From contig JAZNVH010000001.1 in NCBI GenBank assembly GCA_045592745.1, forward strand, positions 1 through 13,281: a stretch of 13,281 nucleotides of DNA. Reading direction: 5' to 3'. The DNA comes from Aphodoplasma sp045592745 (GTDB lineage Bacteria; Bacillota; Clostridia; UBA1381; UMGS1253). This document shows, piece after piece, positions 6,100 to 13,149 of this stretch. Position 1 is the first letter of the stretch. Each line of letters opens with the position of its first letter. The notes below the pieces were generated by a model. It saw only the letters and a program-made list of their open reading frames with translations. It did no database searches and had not been told where the DNA came from. A program made the translations under genes and the position numbers.

Positions 6100-7287
6100 G
6101 TGACTGATAGAATATATATGGACAACGCTGCAACGACACCGCTTAAAAAAGAAGTGCTTGATGTGATGATGCCGTATCTTACAGAAGAATATGGAAACGC
6201 ATCTTCAATTTACATGCAGGGAAGAAGTGCAAAAAGCGCACTTGATAAGGCGCGCGAGACTGCCGCTGCAGCAATCGGAGCAAAGGCAAACGAGATTTAC
6301 TTTACATCGTGCGGCTCAGAGGCTGATAACTGGGCAATAAAGGGCGCAGCTATGGCGCAAAAGGATAAGGGAAGACACATTATAAGCTCGGCGATTGAAC
6401 ATCATGCGGTGCTTCATACGCTTGAATATCTTGAAAAAAATGGCTTCGAGGTTACATATCTGCCGGTAGATGAATATGGTATGATACGTCTTGAGGATTT
6501 AAAAAATGCGATAAGAGAAGACACAATTCTTATTACAATAATGTTTGCCAATAACGAAATTGGCACTATACAGCCGATTGGCGAGATTGCAAAAATAGCA
6601 AAAGAAAATAAGATTTTGTTTCACACCGATGCTGTTCAGGCAGTAGGTCATGTAAAGATTGATGTAAAAGAGCTTGGAGTTGATATGCTTTCGATTTCGG
6701 CACATAAGATATACGGCCCTAAAGGTGTTGGAGCACTTTATGTAAGAAACGGTGTAAAGCTTGACAATTTTATGCATGGCGGCGCACAGGAGAGAGCAAG
6801 ACGTGCCGGTACAGAAAATGTCGCAGGAATAGTCGGCTTTGCAAAAGCGTTAAAGCTTGCAACTGATGATATAGATGAAAATATTAAAAAGCTTACCGCT
6901 CTTCGTGATATGCTCATAGATGGCATAAGCGAGCGGATACCATTTTGCCGCCTAAACGGTCATAGAACACAGCGCCTTTGCAATAACGTAAATTTCTCGT
7001 TTGAGTTTATAGAGGGCGAATCGCTTCTTCTTATGCTTGATATGAAGGGCGTTGCAGCATCAAGCGGAAGTGCGTGTACGTCCGGTTCGCTTGACCCGTC
7101 GCATGTTCTTTTGTCGATAGGATTAAAGCATGAAATTGCTCATGGGTCTTTAAGACTGAGCATAGGTGATTTTACAACAAAGGAAGAGATAGAGTATGTG
7201 CTCGATGTGCTCGGGCCGATTGTGCAAAGGCTTCGCGATATGTCACCTTTGTATGAAGAAGTAGAAAGGGGAATAAGAAATGTATAG
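6100..7287 (+). CDS. nifS: Cysteine desulfurase (NifS/IscS family, group I)
   Basis: A 395-residue PLP enzyme that takes sulfur from cysteine as an enzyme-bound persulfide and hands it to the Fe-S scaffold. It starts IYMDNAATTPL, typical of the family. The PLP-binding lysine is Lys203 in SAHKIYGPKG, with Asp177 in HTDAVQ and His101-His102 (EHHAVLH) stacking near the cofactor. The persulfide-forming cysteine is Cys326 in SSGSACTSGSLDPSHVL, with the longer loop of group I enzymes. I chose the GTG at 6100 because AAAGGAGG (6084-6091) lies 8 bases upstream and the protein then starts as its relatives do. A longer frame from 6028 would be translated from the promoter itself and is rejected. It overlaps nifU by 8 bp (ATGTATAG). 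No iscR-like regulator is present in this window. Confidence 0.95.
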   Translation: MTDRIYMDNAATTPLKKEVLDVMMPYLTEEYGNASSIYMQGRSAKSALDKARETAAAAIGAKANEIYFTSCGSEADNWAIKGAAMAQKDKGRHIISSAIEHHAVLHTLEYLEKNGFEVTYLPVDEYGMIRLEDLKNAIREDTILITIMFANNEIGTIQPIGEIAKIAKENKILFHTDAVQAVGHVKIDVKELGVDMLSISAHKIYGPKGVGALYVRNGVKLDNFMHGGAQERARRAGTENVAGIVGFAKALKLATDDIDENIKKLTALRDMLIDGISERIPFCRLNGHRTQRLCNNVNFSFEFIEGESLLLMLDMKGVAASSGSACTSGSLDPSHVLLSIGLKHEIAHGSLRLSIGDFTTKEEIEYVLDVLGPIVQRLRDMSPLYEEVERGIRNV

Positions 7288-7711
7288 CGAAAAAGTGTTA
7301 GACCATTTTTCAAATCCACGCAACGTTGGCGAAATTGCCGATGCAAATGCAATAGGTGAGGTTGGCAACGCAAAATGCGGCGATATCATGAAGATATATA
7401 TGAAAATTGAAGATGAAATCGTAAAGGATGTCAAGTTTAAGACATTTGGATGCGGTGCTGCTGTTGCAACAAGCTCAATGGCAACAGAGCTTGTTAAGGG
7501 AAAAACTATTGACGAGGCACTCGCACTTACAAATAAGGCTGTTATGGAGGCGCTTGATGGACTTCCGGCGGCAAAGATTCATTGCTCGGTGCTTGCAGAA
7601 GAGGCAATCCACAGTGCAATTGAGGATTATTATAATCGCCTTGGAATTAAAAATGACAAGATTAAAAAATGCAGCGGTTGTTGCAGTAGTTGTCATGCAC
7701 ACGAAGAATAA
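7280..7711 (+). CDS. nifU: Fe-S cluster scaffold protein (IscU/NifU N-terminal type)
   Basis: A 143-residue scaffold on which Fe-S clusters are built with sulfur from the NifS encoded just upstream. The three ligand cysteines are Cys33 (NAKCGD, with Asp35), Cys58 (FGCGAA) and Cys102 (KIHCSVLAEEA, with His101), matching Cys37, Cys63 and Cys106 of E. coli IscU. The first residues (MYSEKVLDHFSNPRNVG) are diagnostic. The protein lacks the central 2Fe-2S and C-terminal Nfu domains of nitrogen-fixation NifU. It ends instead in a cysteine-rich tail, KKCSGCCSSCHAHEE (129-143), with four more cysteines and two histidines, possibly another metal site. Start and nifS stop overlap by 8 bp, so the two are translationally coupled. 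A strong terminator follows. Confidence 0.94.
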   Translation: MYSEKVLDHFSNPRNVGEIADANAIGEVGNAKCGDIMKIYMKIEDEIVKDVKFKTFGCGAAVATSSMATELVKGKTIDEALALTNKAVMEALDGLPAAKIHCSVLAEEAIHSAIEDYYNRLGIKNDKIKKCSGCCSSCHAHEE

Positions 7712-7720
7712 AAATACGAT

Positions 7721-7754
7721 AAAAAGCTTCGGATATAGTTTCCGAAGCTTTTTT
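7721..7754. terminator. Bidirectional rho-independent terminator
   Basis: A perfect 13-bp stem (AAAAAGCTTCGGA at 7721-7733 with its complement at 7741-7753, 7-base loop) with runs of A on the left and T on the right. It can stop nifS-nifU on the plus strand and the convergent small membrane protein gene on the minus strand. Confidence 0.9.
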
Positions 7755-7765
7755 GTATTTGATGG

Positions 7766-7978
7766 CTATAATATAAAATATATAAGTGCCGCTGTGAGTG
7801 CACAGCCTGTGAGCAGAAGTGATAACAGCAAAGTACCTTTATTTGTATGCGCACGTTTTTTTATGCCACGTACTTTGCCATATTGATTTAAATCAAAGCA
7901 GCGTTTGATATATAAATCGAGAACATCTTGTGCCTGAGTCACTATGTCGTATTGTTCGTTTTTACTTTTGTCAGCCAT
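7766..7978 (-). CDS. Small protein with one C-terminal membrane helix
   Basis: I do not recognise this 70-residue protein. Its N-terminal half is polar and helical (residues 1-33), then comes a basic stretch (KVRGIKKRAHTNK, 35-47), then one hydrophobic helix to the very end (49-70, LLLSLLLTGCALTAALIYFIL). This gives a tail-anchored layout with the basic stretch on the cytoplasmic side and the N-terminus inside. The ribosome binding site AAAGGA lies about 8-9 bases before the ATG, which supports it as a real gene. It lies 81 bases after spoIIE on the same strand, with no clear terminator between, so read-through from spoIIE is possible. The gene ends just before a shared terminator. A link to sporulation or to SpoIIE is only suggested by position. 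Confidence 0.7.
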   Translation of the reverse strand: MADKSKNEQYDIVTQAQDVLDLYIKRCFDLNQYGKVRGIKKRAHTNKGTLLLSLLLTGCALTAALIYFIL

Positions 7979-8059
7979 TTACAGATTCCTTTCGCATAAA
8001 TTTTGTATTTATCTGGTTATATTTTTATCAACAATAGCATGAAATATACCTCTAAAGCA

Positions 8060-10420
8060 TTATTTTTCCAAAATTTTTGCAACAACTACCGTCATATCGT
8101 CATCAACCTTGCCGCGTTTGTGTATAACGGCCTCTTTTATTATAATTTCGGCAATGGTTTCGGCCTGTTCATTTTCGTTTATTTCCATAAGAGTTTCGCA
8201 TACCCAGTTTGTATTCTTTTTTGCATTTGCAACCCCGTCACTGAGAATAACTATACAATCGCCGTCATTTAAACGCTTTTTTGAAAGCGATATATCGGCC
8301 TCGGTGAGTATACCTGCTGGAAGAGTGTTACAAAAAATACTCTCAACACTTTGGGCGTGTTTTATGTATCCTGTCGATGCACCGATTTTCACAAACTCCG
8401 CACCGGCATTTACCATATCTATCACAGCCAAATCAATTGTTGCAAACGATTCGGTTCCACTTTTCGATACAAGAGCCGAATTTATAAGCTGCAATGCTGA
8501 TATTTTGTCAAAGCCTGCAATTAAGAGCTTTTTTAATAGATTAATCGTAGTCTTGCTTTCGCAGGCAGCATTTTCGCCACAACCCATGCCGTCACTTATA
8601 GCTACCAGATATTTGTTCGAGCTTAGAGCCAAACTGCAATATGAGTCACCATTAACGCTTTGGCCATCTTTTTTGAGCGTTGCAACGCCGCTTTCAATTT
8701 TAAAGTTCAATATAGGTTCATATATTACGCGAAGCTCATCTGTAAGCGTGTTTGTCATACGCATCGGTATTCCAAGTACATGGGATATAATATTTTCAAT
8801 ATCATTTGTCGTTTCTAAATCGTCTGTGTCGAAGAATTCAATCTCGACTTCGAAACAACCGTCAAGTCTCTCGAATACACAAAGACTTTTTACAGATATT
8901 CTGTGCTTTAAAAGCTCGGAGGTAATCTTCTTTTCGTATTTACTTTCACAGATTATGTCATTATTCATTTCGCTGCACAGTGAATTTACAACAGAGGCGA
9001 ATCCACGATATTGTTGCGAAAGAATTTTTCTTGACTCGTCAACCTGACCTTCCCAAAGTGTATTTATGCGGCTTATTTCATAAAAATGATTACAAGCAGC
9101 TACAAACTCAGCGCATTTAACGCATTTTTCACGAAACAGAATGGGAACGTCCAGAACATCAGCATAGCCTTTATCATATAGTTTTTTTTCGATTGCATTT
9201 ATCGCTGATAAAGTCAAAGTTGACTCTTTGTCCCAACAATGTCTGCGAAGACCGCAGTGGGTGCATACTTTTTTTGCACAGTCGTCAAAAACCTCGGAGA
9301 TGCGGTTATATTCGTCTGCGTTTCGTCTTACAGAAAGCTCATCGAAAGAATCGGCAAGCGTTTTAAATGTATCTTCAAGTTCATATAGACGCGAGTTTAT
9401 CATTTCCCGCATTCTTTGCATATATGGCAGGTCAGAACGTGAACCGTAGTAACCATTTACAAATAATGTAACGTGTTCAAGCTTTCTTTGCGGAAAAAAT
9501 GCAAAAACAACAGCGCTGATTAAAAAATTTAATATTCCGACTTCGCCATATGCGTACATTGTGGTCATAAAGCCAAGACTCATAGCTGATGCGGCAAAGC
9601 TTAGACAAACACCATATTTTCCAAGCGGCTTTGCACAGCCTGCAAAAAAGCCGCATAATGTATATATGCCAATGACCGAAAGCAAATCAAGACTGTTTAA
9701 GGCGCACAGCATACCAACACAGGCACCGGCGCATGTTCCTACGGCTATTCCTCGGCAATAAGCTAAAAATATGACGCATATACCGTAGATTATGTGAACT
9801 AAATTTATTGTTCCCATTTGTGTAATATTGCTTATACCTGCAAGCGAAAGTGAAAATATCATCATAAGGCTCAAAAGCTGTTCGTTTGTGGCACGGCTTT
9901 TTGCAGGCATTTTGTTTTGGAAAAATATGTTTGATTCGCAAAACAATACTACAAGAAAACCACATATTATACATTCAAGTGCAAGCAGGGCTATATTATA
10001 GGCAAGAACTATGTCAAAAAGCATCAGTGTTATTCCGCCCAAAAATAGTGATATCGATGATACTATTGCATTTGATATAGGAGTGGCAGAGCCTTTTTTG
10101 TCAAAAAATATTTTATATAACGAAAAAACGCCCATAGCAATCAGGTATTTAAATGCGTAAGTACCTGAGCCTGTACTTAATGAACCAATAAGTGAGCACA
10201 GAATTGTAAGGGGCATTCTTGCTCTTGTATATGATGAAGCAAAAAATGCCATAGAAAATGGACTCAGAGCTCCAAGCATAGATACGCGTGAAAGAAAAAA
10301 TGAGACAGCACCTGATATGTAGTCGGACTTTTTCAGTCTTGTTTGTGTTTTGGATGTTTTCTGAGCGTCTGAAGCGTCTTTGTCAACACGTTTATAATAT
10401 GGAATTTCAGTTTGTGGCAT
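8060..10420 (-). CDS. spoIIE: Stage II sporulation protein E (membrane PP2C phosphatase)
   Basis: A 786-residue protein (827 in B. subtilis) that dephosphorylates SpoIIAA, which frees sigma F in the forespore, and also acts at the asymmetric division septum. A basic cytoplasmic start (1-33) is followed by about ten membrane helices (34-320), a central regulatory region (330-570) and a C-terminal PP2C-type phosphatase domain. The metal-binding aspartates are visible: Asp592 (VNGDSY), Asp610 (ISDGMGCGENAACES), Asp728 (LSDGV) and the DDDMTVVV motif at 773-780. The central region has a cysteine cluster (Cys381, 386, 389, 395, 433, 436) that could hold a metal. AGGAG at 10430-10434 lies 9 bases before the ATG. 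The upstream promoter looks Spo0A-activated. It is the clearest sign that the organism makes endospores. SpoIIAA, SpoIIAB and sigma F are not in this window. Confidence 0.95.
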   Translation of the reverse strand: MPQTEIPYYKRVDKDASDAQKTSKTQTRLKKSDYISGAVSFFLSRVSMLGALSPFSMAFFASSYTRARMPLTILCSLIGSLSTGSGTYAFKYLIAMGVFSLYKIFFDKKGSATPISNAIVSSISLFLGGITLMLFDIVLAYNIALLALECIICGFLVVLFCESNIFFQNKMPAKSRATNEQLLSLMMIFSLSLAGISNITQMGTINLVHIIYGICVIFLAYCRGIAVGTCAGACVGMLCALNSLDLLSVIGIYTLCGFFAGCAKPLGKYGVCLSFAASAMSLGFMTTMYAYGEVGILNFLISAVVFAFFPQRKLEHVTLFVNGYYGSRSDLPYMQRMREMINSRLYELEDTFKTLADSFDELSVRRNADEYNRISEVFDDCAKKVCTHCGLRRHCWDKESTLTLSAINAIEKKLYDKGYADVLDVPILFREKCVKCAEFVAACNHFYEISRINTLWEGQVDESRKILSQQYRGFASVVNSLCSEMNNDIICESKYEKKITSELLKHRISVKSLCVFERLDGCFEVEIEFFDTDDLETTNDIENIISHVLGIPMRMTNTLTDELRVIYEPILNFKIESGVATLKKDGQSVNGDSYCSLALSSNKYLVAISDGMGCGENAACESKTTINLLKKLLIAGFDKISALQLINSALVSKSGTESFATIDLAVIDMVNAGAEFVKIGASTGYIKHAQSVESIFCNTLPAGILTEADISLSKKRLNDGDCIVILSDGVANAKKNTNWVCETLMEINENEQAETIAEIIIKEAVIHKRGKVDDDMTVVVAKILEK

Positions 10421-10504
10421 AGTAGTTCTCTCCTCGTATGTAAAATTTTAAAAATTTGTTCTAAAACCGATAAATGAGTCATAGAATTTTAATTTGTAAT
10501 TCTT

Positions 10505-10537
10505 ATTATACACACAATGTGCAAGATTTTTTGTAAA
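10505..10537 (-). promoter_or_regulatory. spoIIE promoter with 21-bp spacer
   Basis: On the minus strand, TTTACA (10537-10532) and TATAAT (10510-10505) are separated by 21 bases. That spacing is too long for unaided sigma A, but from memory it is the known spacing of the B. subtilis spoIIE promoter, which needs Spo0A~P. The leader to the ATG at 10420 would be about 75-80 bases. Confidence 0.65.
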
Positions 10538-10544
10538 TTAACGT

Positions 10545-10551
10545 TGTCGAA
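10545..10551 (+). promoter_or_regulatory. Spo0A box upstream of spoIIE
   Basis: An exact TGTCGAA (0A box) within TTGTCGAAAAA. On the spoIIE strand it reads TTCGACA and ends 7 bases upstream of the -35 hexamer, a position suited to Spo0A~P activation. No second good box is seen 10 bases away. Confidence 0.65.
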
Positions 10552-10635
10552 AAAGGGAATACATATACATTTTTTTACATTTTATTTTCGTAACAAAAAT
10601 TGTTTGTTTTATGTGAACTATTTTTGCAATATGCC

Positions 10636-10664
10636 TTGCACAATATAGACGGTTGTGCTATAAT
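10636..10664 (+). promoter_or_regulatory. Promoter of the MATE transporter gene
   Basis: TTGCAC at 10636-10641, a 17-base spacer, and TATAAT at 10659-10664 with an upstream TGC (extended -10). The start point would be near 10671, leaving a leader of about 45 bases. Confidence 0.65.
10638..10658. promoter_or_regulatory. Inverted repeat in the MATE promoter, possible operator
   Basis: GCACAA (10638-10643) and TTGTGC (10653-10658) form a perfect 6-bp inverted repeat with 9 bases between, filling the spacer between -35 and -10. A bound repressor there would block RNA polymerase. No regulator gene is adjacent in this window. Confidence 0.3.
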
Positions 10665-10716
10665 TGGGGCGGGTTAAAAAGTTTAAGCAATAACTCTGTG
10701 ATAGGAGAGAATAATT

Positions 10717-12105
10717 ATGGCAACTGACAAGCATGAAATCAATATGACGTATGGCAATTTGGTAACTAAGATAATTCGTTTTTCTGTGCCACTTATATTT
10801 TCGGGCATAATACAGCTTCTTTTCCATACTGCTGATACAGTAGTAGTAGGCCGTTTTGCGGGCGAAGTGTCGCTTGCCGCAGTTGGCGCATGCGGATCGC
10901 TTATCAATTTGATTGTAGGTTTGTTTACGGGACTTTCTCTTGGTGCGACCATAGTTATCTCCAATTATTTTGGCGAAAAGAATCAGGACGGGATGCAAAA
11001 GGCGACACATACAGCGGTTGCGATGAGTTTTTTGAGTGGTGTATTTTTGGCGATATTGGGTAATATTATTGCAGCACCTGTACTTCGACTGATGGGCTCG
11101 CCTGAAGATGTTATCGATCTTGCGGCTTTATATATGAGGGTATATTTTGCAGGTATGCCGTTTAATATGGCATATAATTTTACGTCGGGCATAATGCGTT
11201 CGTACGGCGATACAAAAAGGCCGCTTTATTATCTGTTTACTGCAGGTATAATTAACGTAGCTTTAAACTTGGTGTTTGTTATATACTTTAAGATGAATGT
11301 AGCAGGTGTTGCGCTTGCGACGATAATTTCACAGGCGGTTTCTTCTGTTCTCGCTCTAAGAGCACTTGCAACAATAGATAATGGATGTCGCTTGAGTTTT
11401 AAAAAGCTTTATGTACATAAAAAAGAACTGTTAATGATGGTGCGCGCGGGAATACCGGCCGGAATCCAGAGCTGTATGTTCAGTTTATCAAATACCATAA
11501 TTCAATCGGCACTTTTTTCGCTTGGAACTATTGCTCTTGCGGGTGCTTCAGCATCAAGTTCTATCACGGCATTTGTGTTTGCTGTGATAAATGCAGTATC
11601 AGCTACGGTTGTTACTGCAACGGCGCAAAATTACGGAGCCAAGGATTTTAAAAGGATTTTACAATGTTGGCGTATATGTCAGGTGTACTCGTTTGTTTCG
11701 TTGGCATTTATGGGTATTATAATATATGTTTTTGCAAGACCGCTTCTCTTAATATTTACAAATAGTGAAGATGTAATATTTTATGGATTGCAACATATGC
11801 ATTTGTATGCTCCTTTATTTATACTTTACGGAATGATGGATATGTCGGTAGCGTGTCTGAGGGGAATGGGGTGCACTACAGTGCCGATGATAGTATCCAT
11901 TTTCGGAATATGCGGGTTAAGAATTATGTGGGTTTATACGATCTTTGCGGCTTATCCCACATTTGTATGTTTATATTTGGGTGCACCGGTTACATGGATT
12001 ATAGTCGGAATTATACAAACGGTTTTGTTCTTCGCGATAAAGAAGAAAAAAGAAAAACAATATACTGAAAATATTATAAGTATATCGGGACAGAATGTAG
12101 GATAA
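10717..12105 (+). CDS. MATE family efflux transporter
   Basis: A 462-residue integral membrane protein with about 12 hydrophobic helices in two similar halves (roughly 15-230 and 240-450), the architecture of MATE transporters, which export cationic drugs or metabolites in exchange for Na+ or H+. Family signatures in the first half include FSVPLIFSGIIQLLFHTADTVVVGRF (split: PLIFSGIIQLL, then DTVVVGRF at 40-47), AAVGACGSL (54-62), and the pair MPFNMAYNFTSGIMRSYGDTKRPLY (key parts: P147, GDTKRP at 164-169). The second half repeats this with RAGIPAGIQS (243-252) and MDMSVACLRGMG (368-379). The substrate cannot be told from sequence. AGGAG at 10703-10707 is 9 bases before the ATG. The gene has its own extended -10 promoter with an inverted repeat. 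smpB follows 35 bases later on the same strand, with no terminator between. Confidence 0.93.
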   Translation: MATDKHEINMTYGNLVTKIIRFSVPLIFSGIIQLLFHTADTVVVGRFAGEVSLAAVGACGSLINLIVGLFTGLSLGATIVISNYFGEKNQDGMQKATHTAVAMSFLSGVFLAILGNIIAAPVLRLMGSPEDVIDLAALYMRVYFAGMPFNMAYNFTSGIMRSYGDTKRPLYYLFTAGIINVALNLVFVIYFKMNVAGVALATIISQAVSSVLALRALATIDNGCRLSFKKLYVHKKELLMMVRAGIPAGIQSCMFSLSNTIIQSALFSLGTIALAGASASSSITAFVFAVINAVSATVVTATAQNYGAKDFKRILQCWRICQVYSFVSLAFMGIIIYVFARPLLLIFTNSEDVIFYGLQHMHLYAPLFILYGMMDMSVACLRGMGCTTVPMIVSIFGICGLRIMWVYTIFAAYPTFVCLYLGAPVTWIIVGIIQTVLFFAIKKKKEKQYTENIISISGQNVG

Positions 12106-12140
12106 AATGTTTTTGTAATAACGGAAAGGGCAAATAAATC

Positions 12141-12596
12141 ATGGCAAAGATAATTGCACAAAATAAAAAGGCGTATCACGACTACTTTGTGGAAGAAAAA
12201 TATGAAGCAGGTATTGAACTTTTTGGCACAGAGGTAAAGTCCTTGCGTGAAGGACGTGTCAACTTGAAAGATTCGTATGCGAGTGTAACAAAGCAGGGCG
12301 AGATATATGTTCACGGTATGCACATAAGTCCGTATGAAAAGGGAAATATATTCAATAAAGATCCGCTTCGCGAAAGAAGACTTCTTCTTCATAAAAGGGA
12401 AATAATGAAGCTTGCCGGTACGGCGGCCCAGATGGGATATTCACTTATACCTTTGTCATTATATTTTAAAGATTCAAAAGTAAAACTCGAGCTTGGCGTA
12501 TGTAAGGGTAAAAAGCTTTATGATAAGCGAGACGATGCTGCGAAGCGTGATGCAAAACGCAGTATAGAGCGTGCTATGCGCGATAAAAACAGATAA
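12141..12596 (+). CDS. smpB: SsrA-binding protein SmpB
   Basis: A 151-residue RNA-binding protein that brings tmRNA to ribosomes stalled on broken mRNAs, for trans-translation. Recognisable features are IAQNKKAYHDYFVEEKYEAGI at the start (here the N..A.HDY..E..YEAGI pattern), the GTEVKSLR-GRVNLKDSYA segment (29-47), HISPYEKGN (61-69), and HKREI (84-88). The basic C-terminal tail KRDDAAKRDAKRSIERAMRDK (128-149) is the part that enters the mRNA channel of the stalled ribosome. Length is normal for the family. GGAAAGGG (12123-12130) is the ribosome binding site. It lies directly before ssrA, its RNA partner, and after a MATE gene rather than the rnr gene common in many Firmicutes. Confidence 0.97.
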   Translation: MAKIIAQNKKAYHDYFVEEKYEAGIELFGTEVKSLREGRVNLKDSYASVTKQGEIYVHGMHISPYEKGNIFNKDPLRERRLLLHKREIMKLAGTAAQMGYSLIPLSLYFKDSKVKLELGVCKGKKLYDKRDDAAKRDAKRSIERAMRDKNR

Positions 12597-12635
12597 AAAC
12601 TGTATGTTTATAGTAAAAATGTCATATATATTATG

Positions 12636-12663
12636 TTGACATAATAAAAAAAGATGATATACT
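12636..12663 (+). promoter_or_regulatory. Strong promoter of ssrA
   Basis: A perfect TTGACA (12636-12641), a 16-base spacer and TATACT (12658-12663) with an upstream TGA (extended -10). Transcription would start near 12670, about 27 bases before the mature tmRNA 5' end, a leader to be removed by RNase P. Confidence 0.8.
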
Positions 12664-12696
12664 AATATTTGCACCAATTTGACATTCCGATTATAT

Positions 12697-13040
12697 GGGG
12701 GCGTAATGGTTTCGACGGGGATGTTGAAGTATGGGAAGCGGGTAGCGGTGGGCGCCGCTTAAAAAGCCTAACTTTAAATTTAAACGCTAACAATAAATTA
12801 GCTTACGCTGCCTAATTAGGTGGCCGTCACGCCCGAGAGGACCGCGGCTCGGGACGTGGCGTCGAACAGCGGTGAACGTGATTTAGCTAAGCTTTGCGCT
12901 AAACATGACTAATGAAGCTACCAAAGCTACAAGTTTGTCTGCGGACTTGTAGCTGAGGGAATATAGACCACAGACTGCACCCGGAGATGCCTGTATGAAT
13001 ATGTTTTCGGACGCGGGTCCGACTCCCGCCGCCTCCACCA
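12697..13040 (+). ncRNA. ssrA: Transfer-messenger RNA (tmRNA, SsrA)
   Basis: A 344-base one-piece tmRNA that rescues stalled ribosomes and tags the nascent protein for degradation. The 5' end GGGGGCG (12697-12703) pairs with CGCCTCC (13030-13036) to form the alanine-type acceptor stem, followed by A and an encoded CCA (13038-13040). The diagnostic sequences TGGTTTCGACGGGG near the 5' end and TTTTCGGACGCGGG near the 3' end are present. The tag frame starts at 12786. A 10-bp stem with AGCTACAAGT (about 12926-12935) fits the last pseudoknot region. The T stem is intact (13013-13017 with 13025-13029), but its loop reads TCCGACT where TTCGACT is expected. It lies directly after smpB, with its own promoter and terminator. 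Confidence 0.97.
12786..12815 (+). other. tmRNA proteolysis-tag reading frame (ANNKLAYAA)
   Basis: The frame GCT AAC AAT AAA TTA GCT ... GCC TAA encodes ANNKLAYAA, with GCT as the most likely resume codon and the usual hydrophobic Ala-Ala end recognised by proteases. The stop lies in the 10-base palindrome CCTAATTAGG, matching the usual stem at this place. The resume codon is inferred by comparison with other tags. Confidence 0.8.
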
Positions 13041-13042
13041 AG

Positions 13043-13077
13043 GAAAACACAATTTTTAATTGTGTTTTCTTTTTTTT
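13043..13077 (+). terminator. Rho-independent terminator of ssrA
   Basis: A 12-bp stem (GAAAACACAATT with its complement, 13043-13054 and 13058-13069), a 3-base loop and eight T. It starts three bases after the CCA end of the tmRNA. Confidence 0.92.
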
Positions 13078-13149
13078 ATTTCAAAACTTTTTAAAAAATT
13101 TTCATTTTAAGTATTGCTTTTTTTCAAGTTTTGATTGGGACGTGAGATT

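Noticed and set aside
8109..9047. A 312-codon open frame on the plus strand inside spoIIE
   Set aside because: It lies antisense to the conserved phosphatase domain, has no ribosome binding site or recognisable domain, and follows from codon bias of the real gene.
10592..10604. AACAA-AAA-TTGTT inverted repeat between spoIIE and the MATE gene
   Set aside because: It is short and AT-only apart from one C and one G per side, easily expected by chance in this AT-rich gap, and not placed over a promoter.
10618..11010. A 130-codon minus-strand frame at the MATE start
   Set aside because: It covers the MATE promoter and conserved N-terminus in reverse and has no start signals of its own.
11952..12392. 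A 146-codon minus-strand frame over the MATE end and smpB
   Set aside because: It is antisense to conserved SmpB sequence and rich in Phe/Tyr/Ile as expected from a shadow of Lys/Glu-rich coding DNA.
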